Origin: Pristionchus mayeri
Taxonomy: Eukaryota; Nematoda; Chromadorea; Rhabditida; Neodiplogasteridae
DNA: 64,000 bases
Direction: 5' to 3'
Assembly (NCBI GenBank): GCA_036245805.1
Contig: BTRK01000003.1
Location: forward strand, 24,810,685-24,874,684
The notes beneath the pieces were generated by a model. The model had not been told where the DNA came from. It saw only the letters and a list, made by a program, of their open reading frames with translations, and did no database searches. Below are positions 27,501 through 47,114 of the stretch, in pieces; positions within the stretch are counted from its first letter, which is position 1, and each line of letters opens with the position of its first letter. A program made the position numbers and the translations under genes.

Positions 27501-28155
27501 TAGCTAAATCCCGGTAACATATCCAAGCAATCTTTCCCACGATCTCAGCGCACCGTTACATCTAATCTCCCGGTTTCCAGTTAACTACTTGACTGGTTCT
27601 AAGTTCTTAAGAACGTGATAGCTAAATGCCAGGAACATATCCAAGCAATCTTTCCCACGATCTCAACGCACCGTTACATCTAAACTCCCGGCGTCCAGTT
27701 AACTACTTGACTGGTTCTAAGTTCATAAGAACGTGATAGCTAAATGCCAGGAACATATCCAAGCAATCTTTCCCACGATCTCAACGCACCGTTACATCTA
27801 AACTCCCGGTTTCCAGTTAACTACTTGACTGGTTCTAAGTTCTTAAGAACGTGATAGCTAAATCCCGGTAACATATCCAAGCAATCTTTCCCACGATCTC
27901 AGCGCACCGTTACATCTAAACTCCCGGTTTCCAGTTAACTACTTGACTGGTTCTAAGTTCTTAAGAACGTGATAGCTAAATGCCGGGATCATATCCGAGC
28001 ATTCTTTCCGAAGATGTTTACTACTGACGTTTCTGAGTTTCTAAGAAAGTGATAGCTAAATGCCTGGAACATATCCAATCATTCTTTCGGACGATCTCAG
28101 CGCACCGCTACATCTAAATTCCCGGTTTCCAGTTAACTACTCGTTTCTAAGTTTC
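15556..28155. repeat. 118-bp satellite array, about 107 copies
   Basis: The period is 118 bp, measured from the recurrence of GACTGGTTCT at 15673, 15791 and 15909. The 12.6 kb length gives about 107 units with very high identity in the core. Each core unit contains the 12-bp palindrome GTTCTTAAGAAC and the 8-bp palindrome AGTTAACT. Two main variants exist: AAATCCCGGTAAC with CTCAGCGC, and AAATGCCAGGAAC with CTCAACGC. Rare variants recur at multiples of 118 bp, giving higher-order units of 5 (590 bp) and 13 (1534 bp) monomers. Units at both borders are diverged and share TTTCTAAGAAAGTGATAG in place of the core palindrome. No open frame is conserved. Function is unknown. Confidence 0.97.
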
Positions 28156-29460
28156 AAAAAAGTGAAAAAAATGTCAAAGAAATATACTCTTTATTTGCAA
28201 TAAACACTGCGCAATAATATTAAAATATTTATTTGAGGATAAAATTAACGAGCCGTATAAACTAATCGAGCCGTAGTTGAGCAGTTTTTGAGCCGTATTC
28301 TTCATCGCATCTTCTCAAGATTCATACTCTTCGACGGGTTGGCCGTGATTGGATAGGGATGGCATCATCCGTGAAATGGAAAAGAATTAGCAAATAGATT
28401 ACCATATATTTTATTAATCAGCGAAATAATATAATTAAATAAACACTCCCCTGTTCGCAGCCCCTTTTGAAATGCTATCGAGAGCCGACCCTGTTGATGA
28501 ACCGTTTTTCCACCTGCTACTGGTGTCGTTTCCGCATGGGAGCCGTCTCATTCGCTGAAAGGCATGATCATAAGATTCCCAGTCAACCAGGCTTAGGCTT
28601 AGGCTTAGGCCTAGCGTTCCGCTCCGAGCGTTCCGCCCACTCGTGATAGCAACCCAGTGGCAAGGTTTTACAATTGTCAAGGAGAAAACTACCAACCTTT
28701 CTTTCCCGCGTCCAACAACTGAAGCCGGAAAACTTTGGTGACTCGTTTCCTCAGGTTTCCAGAGAACAAGTGAAACAGTTTATTGGGCAGGTAGCGAACT
28801 AATAAGCAAGCTCTGAGAATATCCAAGTGCCCCGTTCCCTAAAGATTCCAGCTAACCAGTGAACCAGGTTTTGAAAATTTCGAAGTAGAATACAACGAAC
28901 CTTTCATGCGTCGATTCAACCGCCGTGATTGAGCCGTTTCCCAAACCGTTTTGCGCCACGATCAAGCCGTTTACCAGAGTGTGGCGAGCCGGAATCATCA
29001 TTGCGTGTCTTTCACCGGGTCTGAAAGGGCAATGTAAATTACGTTTCAACAAGTAAAAAACTTTAGAACAAGTAAAACACTTACCGACCTTTCCGCTTGC
29101 CCACTCCATCGAACGTGAAAATGGTAGAAGAGAGCCGTCATAAATGCAACTGACGTTCATCCTTTGTAGACTCGAGCCGTCCTGAAAAAAATCAAAAAAA
29201 GTTGAGAAAAAACATTAAAAAATCGATGAAAAACGTGAATAACGAAAAAAGGAAAAGTCGTAAAAACTTTTTGGGAAAATGTGTCCACCTACAGTAATCC
29301 TTACGTTTTCCGTGCAGGAGGCCGACGCTTTGAACTTTCCGGACAAGTGTGATATTTTTGTTTACTTATCGTTTAAAGCTATACAAATAGTTGAAATATT
29401 GCAAAATCATATTCAAAGAAGTTGATAACGCAAAATAAATACAGTTAAAATAATTAATTA
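28156..29460. repeat. region with dispersed GAGCCG(T) motifs
   Basis: GAGCCGT or GAGCCG occurs about nine times, same orientation, between 28248 and 29180 (for example 28248, 28267, 28289, 28480, 28540, 28987, 29131, 29172), with AAGCCG and AACCGT variants between. Spacing is irregular, so it is not a simple tandem array. No protein-coding exon is convincing here. It may be a heavily diverged satellite or a clustered binding motif. Confidence 0.5.
28593..28610 (+). repeat. interstitial telomeric repeat, (TTAGGC)3
   Basis: Three exact tandem copies of the nematode telomere unit TTAGGC, 0.4 kb from the end of the satellite array. This is short enough to arise by chance or by end-joining repair. 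Confidence 0.8.
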
Positions 29461-29499
29461 ACTAAAAATCTGTCATTCTCATCGAATCCGGAGTGTTCG

Positions 29500-29840
29500 A
29501 CTTTATCGATTAGTATGGGAAGCAACTTATAAACCCTTACCAGCAAAATATATACCCTTATCAGTGGAATCTTATCACTAATTTCCACTAATTGCATCGT
29601 CAATGACGATGTTACAGAGAGGGAGAAAGGCGTTTCCCTCGCATTCCAGCTCCCCGTCGATAGTTCAACCGTTATCACCCTTATCAGTCGACCCTTATCA
29701 CTAATTGCCACTAATTACGCCCTAATTAGCGTCTTCCGGAAAGCAAACTGACGTTTCCCTCGCTGCCCACCTTGCTCTCGATAAAGGACAAACGGTTATC
29801 ACAAAAGGCAGAAGATTTGATCCCTTATCAGTGACTTCGA
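29500..29840. repeat. degenerate tandem repeat with CCCTTATCA blocks
   Basis: Blocks such as ACCCTTATCAGTGG, CACTAATT, CGTTTCCCTCGC and CGGTTATCAC recur in the same order in at least two diverged copies of about 150-170 bp (roughly 29560-29690 and 29690-29835). No coding content. Confidence 0.55.
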
Positions 29841-29949
29841 ATCGCACCTTACATGGTCAAACGTGTTCATACACGTTTTCTCGTTGCTCTCTAATACACT
29901 GGGGGACGCGCTGCCCTCTCTCTATATACGCGATCCTCAGTCTATCTGA

Positions 29950-30040
29950 CAGGTGGCCTCGTAGCCAAGTGGTTAGAACACTCGACTCTCGCTCCGTGGG
30001 TCGTTGGTTCGATCCCGCTCGGTGACAGTTCGTCTTTTGC
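29950..30040 (+). other. tRNA-like sequence (probable tRNA-derived SINE head)
   Basis: An A-box-like segment (TAGCCAAGTGGTTAGA) and a perfect B-box (GGTTCGATCCC) lie at tRNA-like spacing. The T-stem has mismatches, the anticodon stem-loop is the wrong size and the acceptor arm does not close, so it is not a functional tRNA. It is more likely a pol III promoter of tRNA origin, as in SINEs. Confidence 0.45.
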
Positions 30041-31293
30041 TCACCTAATTCTCTCTTTAGTCAAGAGAGGAAAAAGAGAGGAAAGAGAAGAGGGGACAAA
30101 ATTGTAAGATTCCACGTTATATAGGGGTATCATTTAGAATAGAGAGAGGAACTGCTTATCTCTCCATTCATCACCTCCATTCGGAAGAATCCGCTAGAAG
30201 TGAACGGAGACAGGAAAGAAGAATGGATGAAGAGAAGAGAGCATCCTTCCCCAATTAGAGAGTGATTGTAGAGGGAGAGGAGGGAACACCCACATAAGAC
30301 CTCCTCCTCTCTCTCTCTCTCGAACCAGTCAGTTCCATTCATTCCCTCCCTACCTTCCACTTCCTACCACCACACAAATATCACTCCTTTGGTCATTTCC
30401 ATTCCAATCCACCCGTACTGTGAGGGGAAGAGAGAGAGAGAGAGGGGAAGAGAGAGGGGGGAGAGAGTGAGTATCTGTTGAGAGAACGTGGCAAGCATCT
30501 GAATCTTCTCTTCATTCCTTCATTTTTCTCCCCTCCTTCTGCCCTTTTCCGCGTTTTCATCGATTCTATCTGTACTTGAAGTATATTGGACTTCTCTGAA
30601 GGAAGGGTTCCCCTCCCCTCTCCTTTCTGCAGTCAAGCCTTCTCCTTCTCCAATCTCTTTCTCTCTTCCTCTCTCCTCTTTCTACAACTCCTCTCATTCA
30701 CTCGTCACTATCCGAATTCTCGACGCCTAAAGTGGACAGACGTTAGAGAGAAGGAGAGAGAGGGAGAGAGAGGGGAGAGAGAGGGAGCGGGAGGAGATCC
30801 AATATGGTGATAGTCTTCTAGTCTCTTCTAGGCCAGTCCTCTTTCCCTTACTTCTCATCTAAACATTCGTGTTTCAAAAGAGTCTTCGATTGCCCGCTGT
30901 GTTCCATTCACTCAACTCTCATTCATATTGACTCTCACTTCTTCTTCTCTAACTTCCAACTCTTCACTCTCTCTCTCTCATTTCCTGCTTGTTCTTCCCT
31001 TGATCTCTCCTCCTATCCATAATTAGTCCTCCTCATTCCATCTCCTAGGTAATCTCCCTCCTCTTCCCTCCCATCCTTCAATCCTCTCTTCGTCTCTTCA
31101 CTCCTTCTCTTCTTCTCTTCCCATCCCATCATTCCACAATTCTCTTCAATGTCTACAGCAGTCGTCAAAAGAGGTTCGCATCATTCGATCCTTTCGGATC
31201 CGTTCCAACTCACTAAGATTACTTAACGATCGCGAGTTGAATTACTCTTCTCCCTCTCTCGTCCTACTAACAACTTGTCTTGTGAATAGTGTA
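30041..31293. other. CT/GA-rich intergenic or 5' region
   Basis: Purine and pyrimidine tracts give many spurious open frames with low-complexity products. A short candidate first exon (ATG at 31149, MSTAVVKR before a GTTCGC donor) precedes the coiled-coil gene, but I could not close the frame to the next exon. Confidence 0.4.
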
Positions 31294-41160
<9,867 letters not shown>

Positions 41161-41889
41161 GCCCTTCGACCACTATTTACACTCCAAGTATTCATCACCT
41201 CTTATTTTTTAATCCGATAATTATGTTGAAAATACTAGTTCTATATATTTGATTGAGGCCGCCTCTCCTGTCTCTCTCCTCCTCTTCTTCCAATAACATC
41301 GATGAGAAACCTCGTTCTTCCAAACCAAGAATCAGATCGAATTCGGCATTCGGGCAAATTTCTCAGTGATTCCGCCCTCTCACTGTATAATACACTCCCA
41401 TCAATCCATGATACCTCCCATTCAACGTAGACCAATAAGTGTGGCTCCTCACGAGTACGGTACTCCCGGTCTATCGATCGATTCCCCATCGATTCATTCC
41501 ATTACTGTCACATTACAGCGTGTTTCATATCGAGTATGAAGTAATTGACGATTCGCACCTCCGAGGAACCACAGAGGACACAGAAGACAAATAAAAGATG
41601 CGCAGGGTCTTTCGTCAAAATAGTATAGTTCACGCCTGATCAAAATGCAATCATTTCTCTTGAAGCGCCAATTTGAGTGAGTGATAGTGCAGAGAGAAAG
41701 AGAGAGGGAGAGTATCATAAGGGAGAGAGACCGTCCATCTGTTTGTCCCTCCTTGAGTCATTCCCTTGTATCTTCGATGGGAGGAGGAATGGAGACCTTC
41801 TCCCTCTACTTCACTACACTCACACATCGTATTCGCAACAATTCACAATTTTGTATCGTGTTATAGTGAATTCAATTTGAATTTTAAGG
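41161..41889. other. 3' flank and promoter region, no gene seen
   Basis: Contains the 3' flank of the coiled-coil gene and the upstream region of the four-TM gene that starts at 41890. No further exon could be supported. Confidence 0.4.
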
Positions 41890-43076
41890 ATGGCCTGTTC
41901 ATTCCAACTCATTCTTTCCAGCATCATCAAGGTCCTCATTGCTGTAAGTTTTATCAAGGTCCCTCTAGTGAGGGGATGTGATTCTCTGTTCTCAGTGCAT
42001 GGTGATAGCAGTGATTTGTCTGATCGATCCCTCCTACGTCACAGCGTACATCTCGATCAACTACGAGATCGTGATCATCTACATCTTCTCCGCTCTCACT
42101 GTGAGTCTCCTTCTGATGGGCACGCCACTCTCTTCATTTCGTGTGCTCTTTCTCTCTCTCTCACTTCTGTCTCCATTCATTGTGGACTAGGAGTGATGGT
42201 CATCTTTATCTCATTCCTTCAGTTGTTATATTGCGTCGTCTCAGTGATTCTCTACTGCATTCTCAGTCGGAATGAGGGACGAGTGGGAACGAATCACTCC
42301 ATTGCAGTCAGTCCCCCTTCCCCCCTCCCCCCTCTCCTTCTCTCTGATCTCAGGAGGTCCTCTTCGCCCTCTCTCAAGTCATCTGCTGGTTGGTTGTTCT
42401 CGGAGTTTCAGCCTCAGTCTCTCAACGGACAATCATTGAATCGGGGGAGAATTTCGGATGGATTGGAGTATGTTCTCTCTCTCAGTTTCTCACGAATGGG
42501 ATCTCTCTCCTTCTCAGGCCCTTTCTGGTTTCATCCTTGGTTCTTTCTTCCTCATCGCAGTTATCTTCATTCTCAACGTATCTTTCACTTTTCTTTTAGA
42601 AAAAAATAATATTTTTTTCTTGTTTTTGATTAAAGGGAACGGGGGAACCGCTCACTTGTATGAGCTCAGGGAAGAATGAGTGTACTCGCTCTCTCATTTC
42701 GCGCACTCTCTAACCAGTATTGGGATTTTCAATTGTTTTACATATCACGTTATTTCGCATGAAAATCCGAAACATGGGCGCTTCTGGAGTATGATCGGGT
42801 TTCTGGGGCTAAGCACCATGCTCGCACTAAGAGTTGTTAGTCAGCCCTTTCTTCCCCGGTAAACAGCAATGAAATGGAACTTATGACCGTAGTTGTGTTG
42901 AGGTCGATCATCTAATGGTTTGTTTAAAATGCATAAGTCCTCCTCTCAACTTCAATATAAATTCTCCAATCCAAAGTCGTTAATTTCAGGTGATAAATGA
43001 GAAGATTCTCTCTCGCGAGAGATTGACTCGCCACTCCGAGAGTAAGATTGGCTACACAGCAGGACAAAGCTATTGA
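41890..43076 (+). CDS. four-TM MARVEL-like membrane protein, paralogue 1
   Basis: Six exons close perfectly: 41890-41943, 41996-42100, 42223-42306, 42354-42467, 42518-42577, 42990-43076, giving about 167 residues. Four hydrophobic segments are visible: LILSSIIKVLIA with CMVIAVICL, EIVIIYIFSALT with LLYCVVSVILYCIL, VICWLVVLGVSASV, and ALSGFILGSFFLIAVIFIL. The C-tail is short and hydrophilic and ends GYTAGQSY. Exon lengths and phases match the downstream gene exactly, showing tandem duplication. A MARVEL-type fold is suggested by length and topology only. The last intron (42578-42989) is long and holds unrelated sequence. A GATCTTTGATC motif lies 15 nt after the stop (43091). Confidence 0.8.
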
Positions 43077-43997
43077 GTCCTCTCTTCGATGATCTTTGAT
43101 CTCCAGTGATCTGTAGATTTCTCACGATGACCTCTCACTTCTTCCTTCTAATACCTCAAATACTGTTGACAGAATGAAATTGAAATAAACGCATCGAATA
43201 TCTGACGAACAAATGTATGTATAATCAAATGATGGTACAATAAAATTGGGTGCTTAAGAATTTTGACTCGATAGAATAGAAAAAAGGGAGTGAAATAGGA
43301 TGGGAAGATGACTGGACGAGTGTAGATAAGGGTATCACTCACTCTCTTATCGATTGGGTAACCATATTCAGATCTCCCTCTCCTTCACTCCTATCACTCC
43401 ACTATCTTCATCTCTTCATTTCTTCCCCATTTCTGTTCTATTCTCCACTGCTAATGAGTATGATCGATTATGCAATGGAGGGTGGCTGGAAGGGGAGATT
43501 TCTATTTGTTCATGTTGACTCACCTTCCATCCCTTCTCCTCCCCTTCCGTCCCCCCTTCTCTCCTCCTTCTCCTTCTTCTTCTTTCGTGTACTATCCTCG
43601 TTGCATCACTGAGATCGGGAGAGTGCTCACTGTATAGTCTCCTCCTATCTACTTCAGCAGACCATTCATCTTTAGATAGTCATTTATTGCAATTATCTTC
43701 AACTCTCAATCGATATTCTCACGAGATAACCAGTTCCTTCAGATCAGTCCCTTTCTCTATCTCTCTCTCTTCATTGATTTCTTCCTTTCCTTCGTCCTTT
43801 CCTCAGTAAACTTGCTATTTGTGGTCGATAAGAAGGAAAGCAAACATCATGGCTTCATCCTTATTATTTTTATCCATCTTTCACTTCTTAACAATTGTCT
43901 GTCTTCATCCGGAGATCGCGGAGGGATGAGATGGTAGTTCGAATGAATCTCCTTGACTCGATCGTCCTCTCCTCCTTCTCATTCCTCCCTCTTCCAG
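43077..43997. other. intergenic spacer
   Basis: CT-rich spacer between the tandem four-TM genes, with no supported exon. It ends at the acceptor CTTCCAG that abuts the next ATG, which is consistent with spliced-leader addition. Confidence 0.4.
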
Positions 43998-45670
43998 ATG
44001 GTATTCGCCCAACAACTCTTCATAACAGGAGGAGTCAAGATCGTCATCGTCGTAAGTCTTCTCTCTCTTCTTTTTCTTTCTCTTCTTTTCCTTCGTTTTC
44101 TTCTTTTCCTTCCTCCAATCGATAGTCATTCTTCGATGCGGTAATCAATGGCTATCACTGAGTCATTGATAGAAAACCCCCTCGATGACTAGGTGACTAG
44201 TCATCCAACAGACGACTCGTACTCCCCCATTCCGGAGACTGCTGTACTGTCTGTACCTATGATGAATACATCCATAAGGGTGTTCCGAAGGGGCTTCCTT
44301 CTATCAATATTTAGAATCAGAGAAAAATCAGTCCCATACCATGAAATCTCGCAATGGGGTATCTACAAAGAGGAATCGTCGTTCGTTTTGTATTGCGATC
44401 GATGAGACGATTTCCATCTATAGCCTCAAGGCAGAAAGCACCCGTTGCGCAAGGGGAGAGAGAGGGAGAGAGAGGGAGGGGGAGGGGAGAGGGGGGGGGG
44501 GAAGTATGCAAATATCGGAGACGATTTGGAAGTACAAACATTGTGTATTGAGAGAGAAGAGAGGAAGGGAATCGTAAATGGAAATCAACCAGGGGAAAGA
44601 TGGAGAATCCACACGAACTATTCTACAATTCCCTCTCTGTTAATCCCTTCTGAAGGGAGAAATCACTCACTTCAGAGATCAAATGTGAACGAATTAGCAA
44701 TTCATGAGAGTATTCATCATGTTGAATGTCTCGGGGCCTCTCCATCTCTCTCCCTTCTCTCTCTCTCTCTTCAGGCATTGGTGATCGCTGTGTTGATCCT
44801 TCTGGATCCGACGTACGTCACAGCGTACATCTCCATCAACTATGAAATCGTCATCATCTACATTTTCTCCGCTCTCACTGTCAGTTTGCAATCAAGTCAC
44901 CGTTGGAAAGTTCGCTAGAAATAAACACGAAAGTATACCTAGAACTGTGGCACATTTATGTATATCTTACGAAAATGCACAGGGAGAATGCAGTTGTGAA
45001 GAATATTCGTGATCTTGGGTGGAGGTATATGGGAGTGCATGACACAAATATTCTCATTTCAGCTGTTGTACTGCATAGTCTCCATCGTGATGTACTTCAT
45101 AATGGGGAGGAAGGGCGAAGGGCCATCCACCAATCTATCCATCACCGTCAGTTTGCGCCACACTATTCCCTTTTTGTGTGTCCATTATCTTTTAATTACA
45201 AAATGTGAACTGAAAAAGTAGTGGTCTATCGATTGGTATAATCGAGGGGGGAAACGGGTCCTCTTCCTCTGCATGATCAACTCACTCATCGCTTGTAGGA
45301 AGTGATCTTCGCTACAGCTGGAATCATGGGATGGCTGATAATCCTCGGAATTGGCGGAACCATCTCCCAGAGGACGATCCTCGACACTGGAGAGGCATTC
45401 GGATGGATTGGGGTGCGATACTCTCTTCTCTTCCCTTCCACGAGTCTCCCTCCCTTCAGGCTCTCTCTGGGATCATCGTCGGATGCTTCCTTGCAATCGC
45501 TGGTCTATTCGCATTGAATGTGAGTCATTCTGTCTTCTCCCCCCCCCCCCCCCACCCCTCCTCCTCCTCTCTCTCTTCAGGTGATAAACGAGAAGATTCT
45601 GTCGAAGGACCGTCAGATGAAGTACTCTGGGAGTAGCAGAGACGGATACGCAGCAGGGAGATCCTACTAG
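43998..45670 (+). CDS. four-TM MARVEL-like membrane protein, paralogue 2
   Basis: Six exons: 43998-44051, 44775-44879, 45063-45146, 45299-45412, 45460-45519, 45581-45670, about 169 residues. The product begins MVFAQQLFITGGVKIVIV and ends DGYAAGRSY. It shares the DP.YVTAYISINYEIVIIYIF block and the SQRTI...GW.GALSG block with the upstream paralogue; the first four exons of the two genes have identical lengths. The ATG directly follows CTTCCAG, typical of a spliced-leader acceptor, so the two genes could also be co-transcribed (0.9 kb apart). Function is unknown. Confidence 0.85.
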
Positions 45671-45860
45671 GAGTGCTCTCCCCTCTCCCTCTCATCTTTG
45701 ATCTCTCCCTTTCCCCTCTGTGATGTGTTCATCTTCATCCATTCGAACACCTTCATCCCTCTTCTCGTGGAAAGAGGCAGACAGCAGTCGTCCCCTTCTC
45801 TCTCCCATTCTCCCTTCGATACTCGTGTCCTACTTACTCACTCTTCTGTTGCCATTGTAC

Positions 45861-45866
45861 AATAAA
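45861..45866 (+). terminator. polyadenylation signal AATAAA
   Basis: Canonical AATAAA 190 bp after the stop of the second four-TM gene. Confidence 0.6.
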
Positions 45867-46119
45867 TGCCTACATATTTATAGATACAGTCTACCCTAGC
45901 TTCTCCTCTTCTCGATGGTGTCCTTGCTGAGAGTGTCTCTCTCTCTCTCTCCTTTCCTCCTCACTTCTTCCTCCTCATTTCCTCTTTGGTTCTTCGAGTG
46001 AACACATCAACATAACTCTCTTTATCGTATTCTATACAAGACGGGATCAGAGGATGGGAGAGCAACACAAGGGAAGAAGGGAAGAAGGGAATGAGAGTGA
46101 GGGCCAGTTGATCTCCTCT

Positions 46120-47114
46120 CTACTTTCTTCCGAATCGAAGGTACTCATGCTTCCTCTTTCCGAATCTCAGATACTCGTGCTTCCGCTTTCCGAACCGAAG
46201 GTATTCGTGCTTCCTCTTGTTAACTTCTGCTCCCTCCTCAGTTTGAGCTGTGAGCCCTGGAAGGAAGAGTGAGACACTCCTACAGTAATCCCTCCCTTCT
46301 CCCATGTCATCAACTAGATACCCTTCAACTGAGATACCATGAGACTCTATTACATTCGCTACTCCTATCAAGTACTTCCCATATCTCAGACTAACGATCT
46401 ATTCATGGACAAGAATTCCTTCCCACACACTTGTCACTATTATGACTCTTTCAGACGAATGTTGATCGACTATTGAAGAGGCCTCCTTTCTACTGTTTTT
46501 AGACTACCGTAGTCCTCCCTCCACCGTACCCTTACCATTCTCTTGGAGGATTCGTTCCAGTCCTTCATTCACGAGTATTCCGAGTTGAGCGAGTAGTTGG
46601 GAGCTCTCAGCAAGTTGGCAGAGGAGTCCCTTGTGGGAGGAATCATCAGGGGAAGAAGTGACCTGGAAGATGAACTCATCTACTCCTCTCCATCTCAATG
46701 TCCCCCCCAGTCTCGAGGGTCTCTTCCATTACTCCCATTCTCTATGTTCCTTCCCCCTCCCTATGACGAACTGCCGTCAATTGTTTTATGTGCTTCTCCC
46801 ATCGGAACTTCGCCTAGTTTGTTCAATTCGAAGTAGAGTTCGTTAGAGTGAGATTAGGGGTCCGTTGAGACCTTCCCCGCCATGATGGACCATCACTAAT
46901 AGAAGAAGCAAGTGGAATCAGACTAATGGGAAGACGAAGAGGAATGAAGAAGGGAGGGGGTCACACAACATTCCCCTTTTCTCCTCTTCATCTAAGAATC
47001 CTTGTAATGTTCCCTTGAATGGATGGTATCACTCACATCAGCACAGCTCGTGAGTGACTGTGCAAGGGAGGAGAGGAAGAGTGAAGAGAGGAGAAGGAGA
47101 GCGAGGGACTGCAT
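46120..47114 (-). CDS. flp-14: FLP-14-type neuropeptide precursor (KHEYLRF-amide x3)
   Basis: Three minus-strand exons: 47037-47114, 46536-46662, 46120-46256; 342 nt, 113 residues plus stop, and all phases close. The N-terminus MQSLALLLLSSLFLSSLAQS is a signal peptide, followed by an acidic amphipathic spacer (QLAESSQLLAQLGILVNEGL). The end reads three times KHEYLRFG separated by KR and closes with RK, so prohormone convertase cleavage and amidation of the C-terminal Gly would give three identical KHEYLRF-NH2 peptides. C. elegans flp-14 encodes this same peptide in multiple copies (established knowledge). It acts as a secreted neuromodulator through GPCRs. The three repeats appear in DNA as a 30-bp tandem repeat at 46125-46222. 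Introns contain TACGGTA/TACCGTA motifs. Confidence 0.96.

Noticed and set aside
15556..28155. CRISPR array
   Set aside because: The whole 118-bp unit is repeated with no unique spacers, and the host is a nematode. This is a satellite.
15556..28155. Heat-shock elements in GTTCTTAAGAAC
   Set aside because: A canonical HSE alternates GAA and TTC blocks with 2-nt gaps; here TTC and GAA are separated by four bases, so the spacing is wrong.
29950..30025. Functional tRNA gene
   Set aside because: The B-box is perfect, but the T-stem and acceptor stem do not pair and the anticodon loop is the wrong size. It is kept only as a tRNA-like element.
42716..42880. Possible 5S rRNA-like sequence (ATATCACGTT, later GGGGCTAAGCACCATG)
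   Set aside because: Only short blocks resemble nematode 5S and the spacing and helices do not fit. At best it is a very degenerate copy inside the last intron of the four-TM gene.
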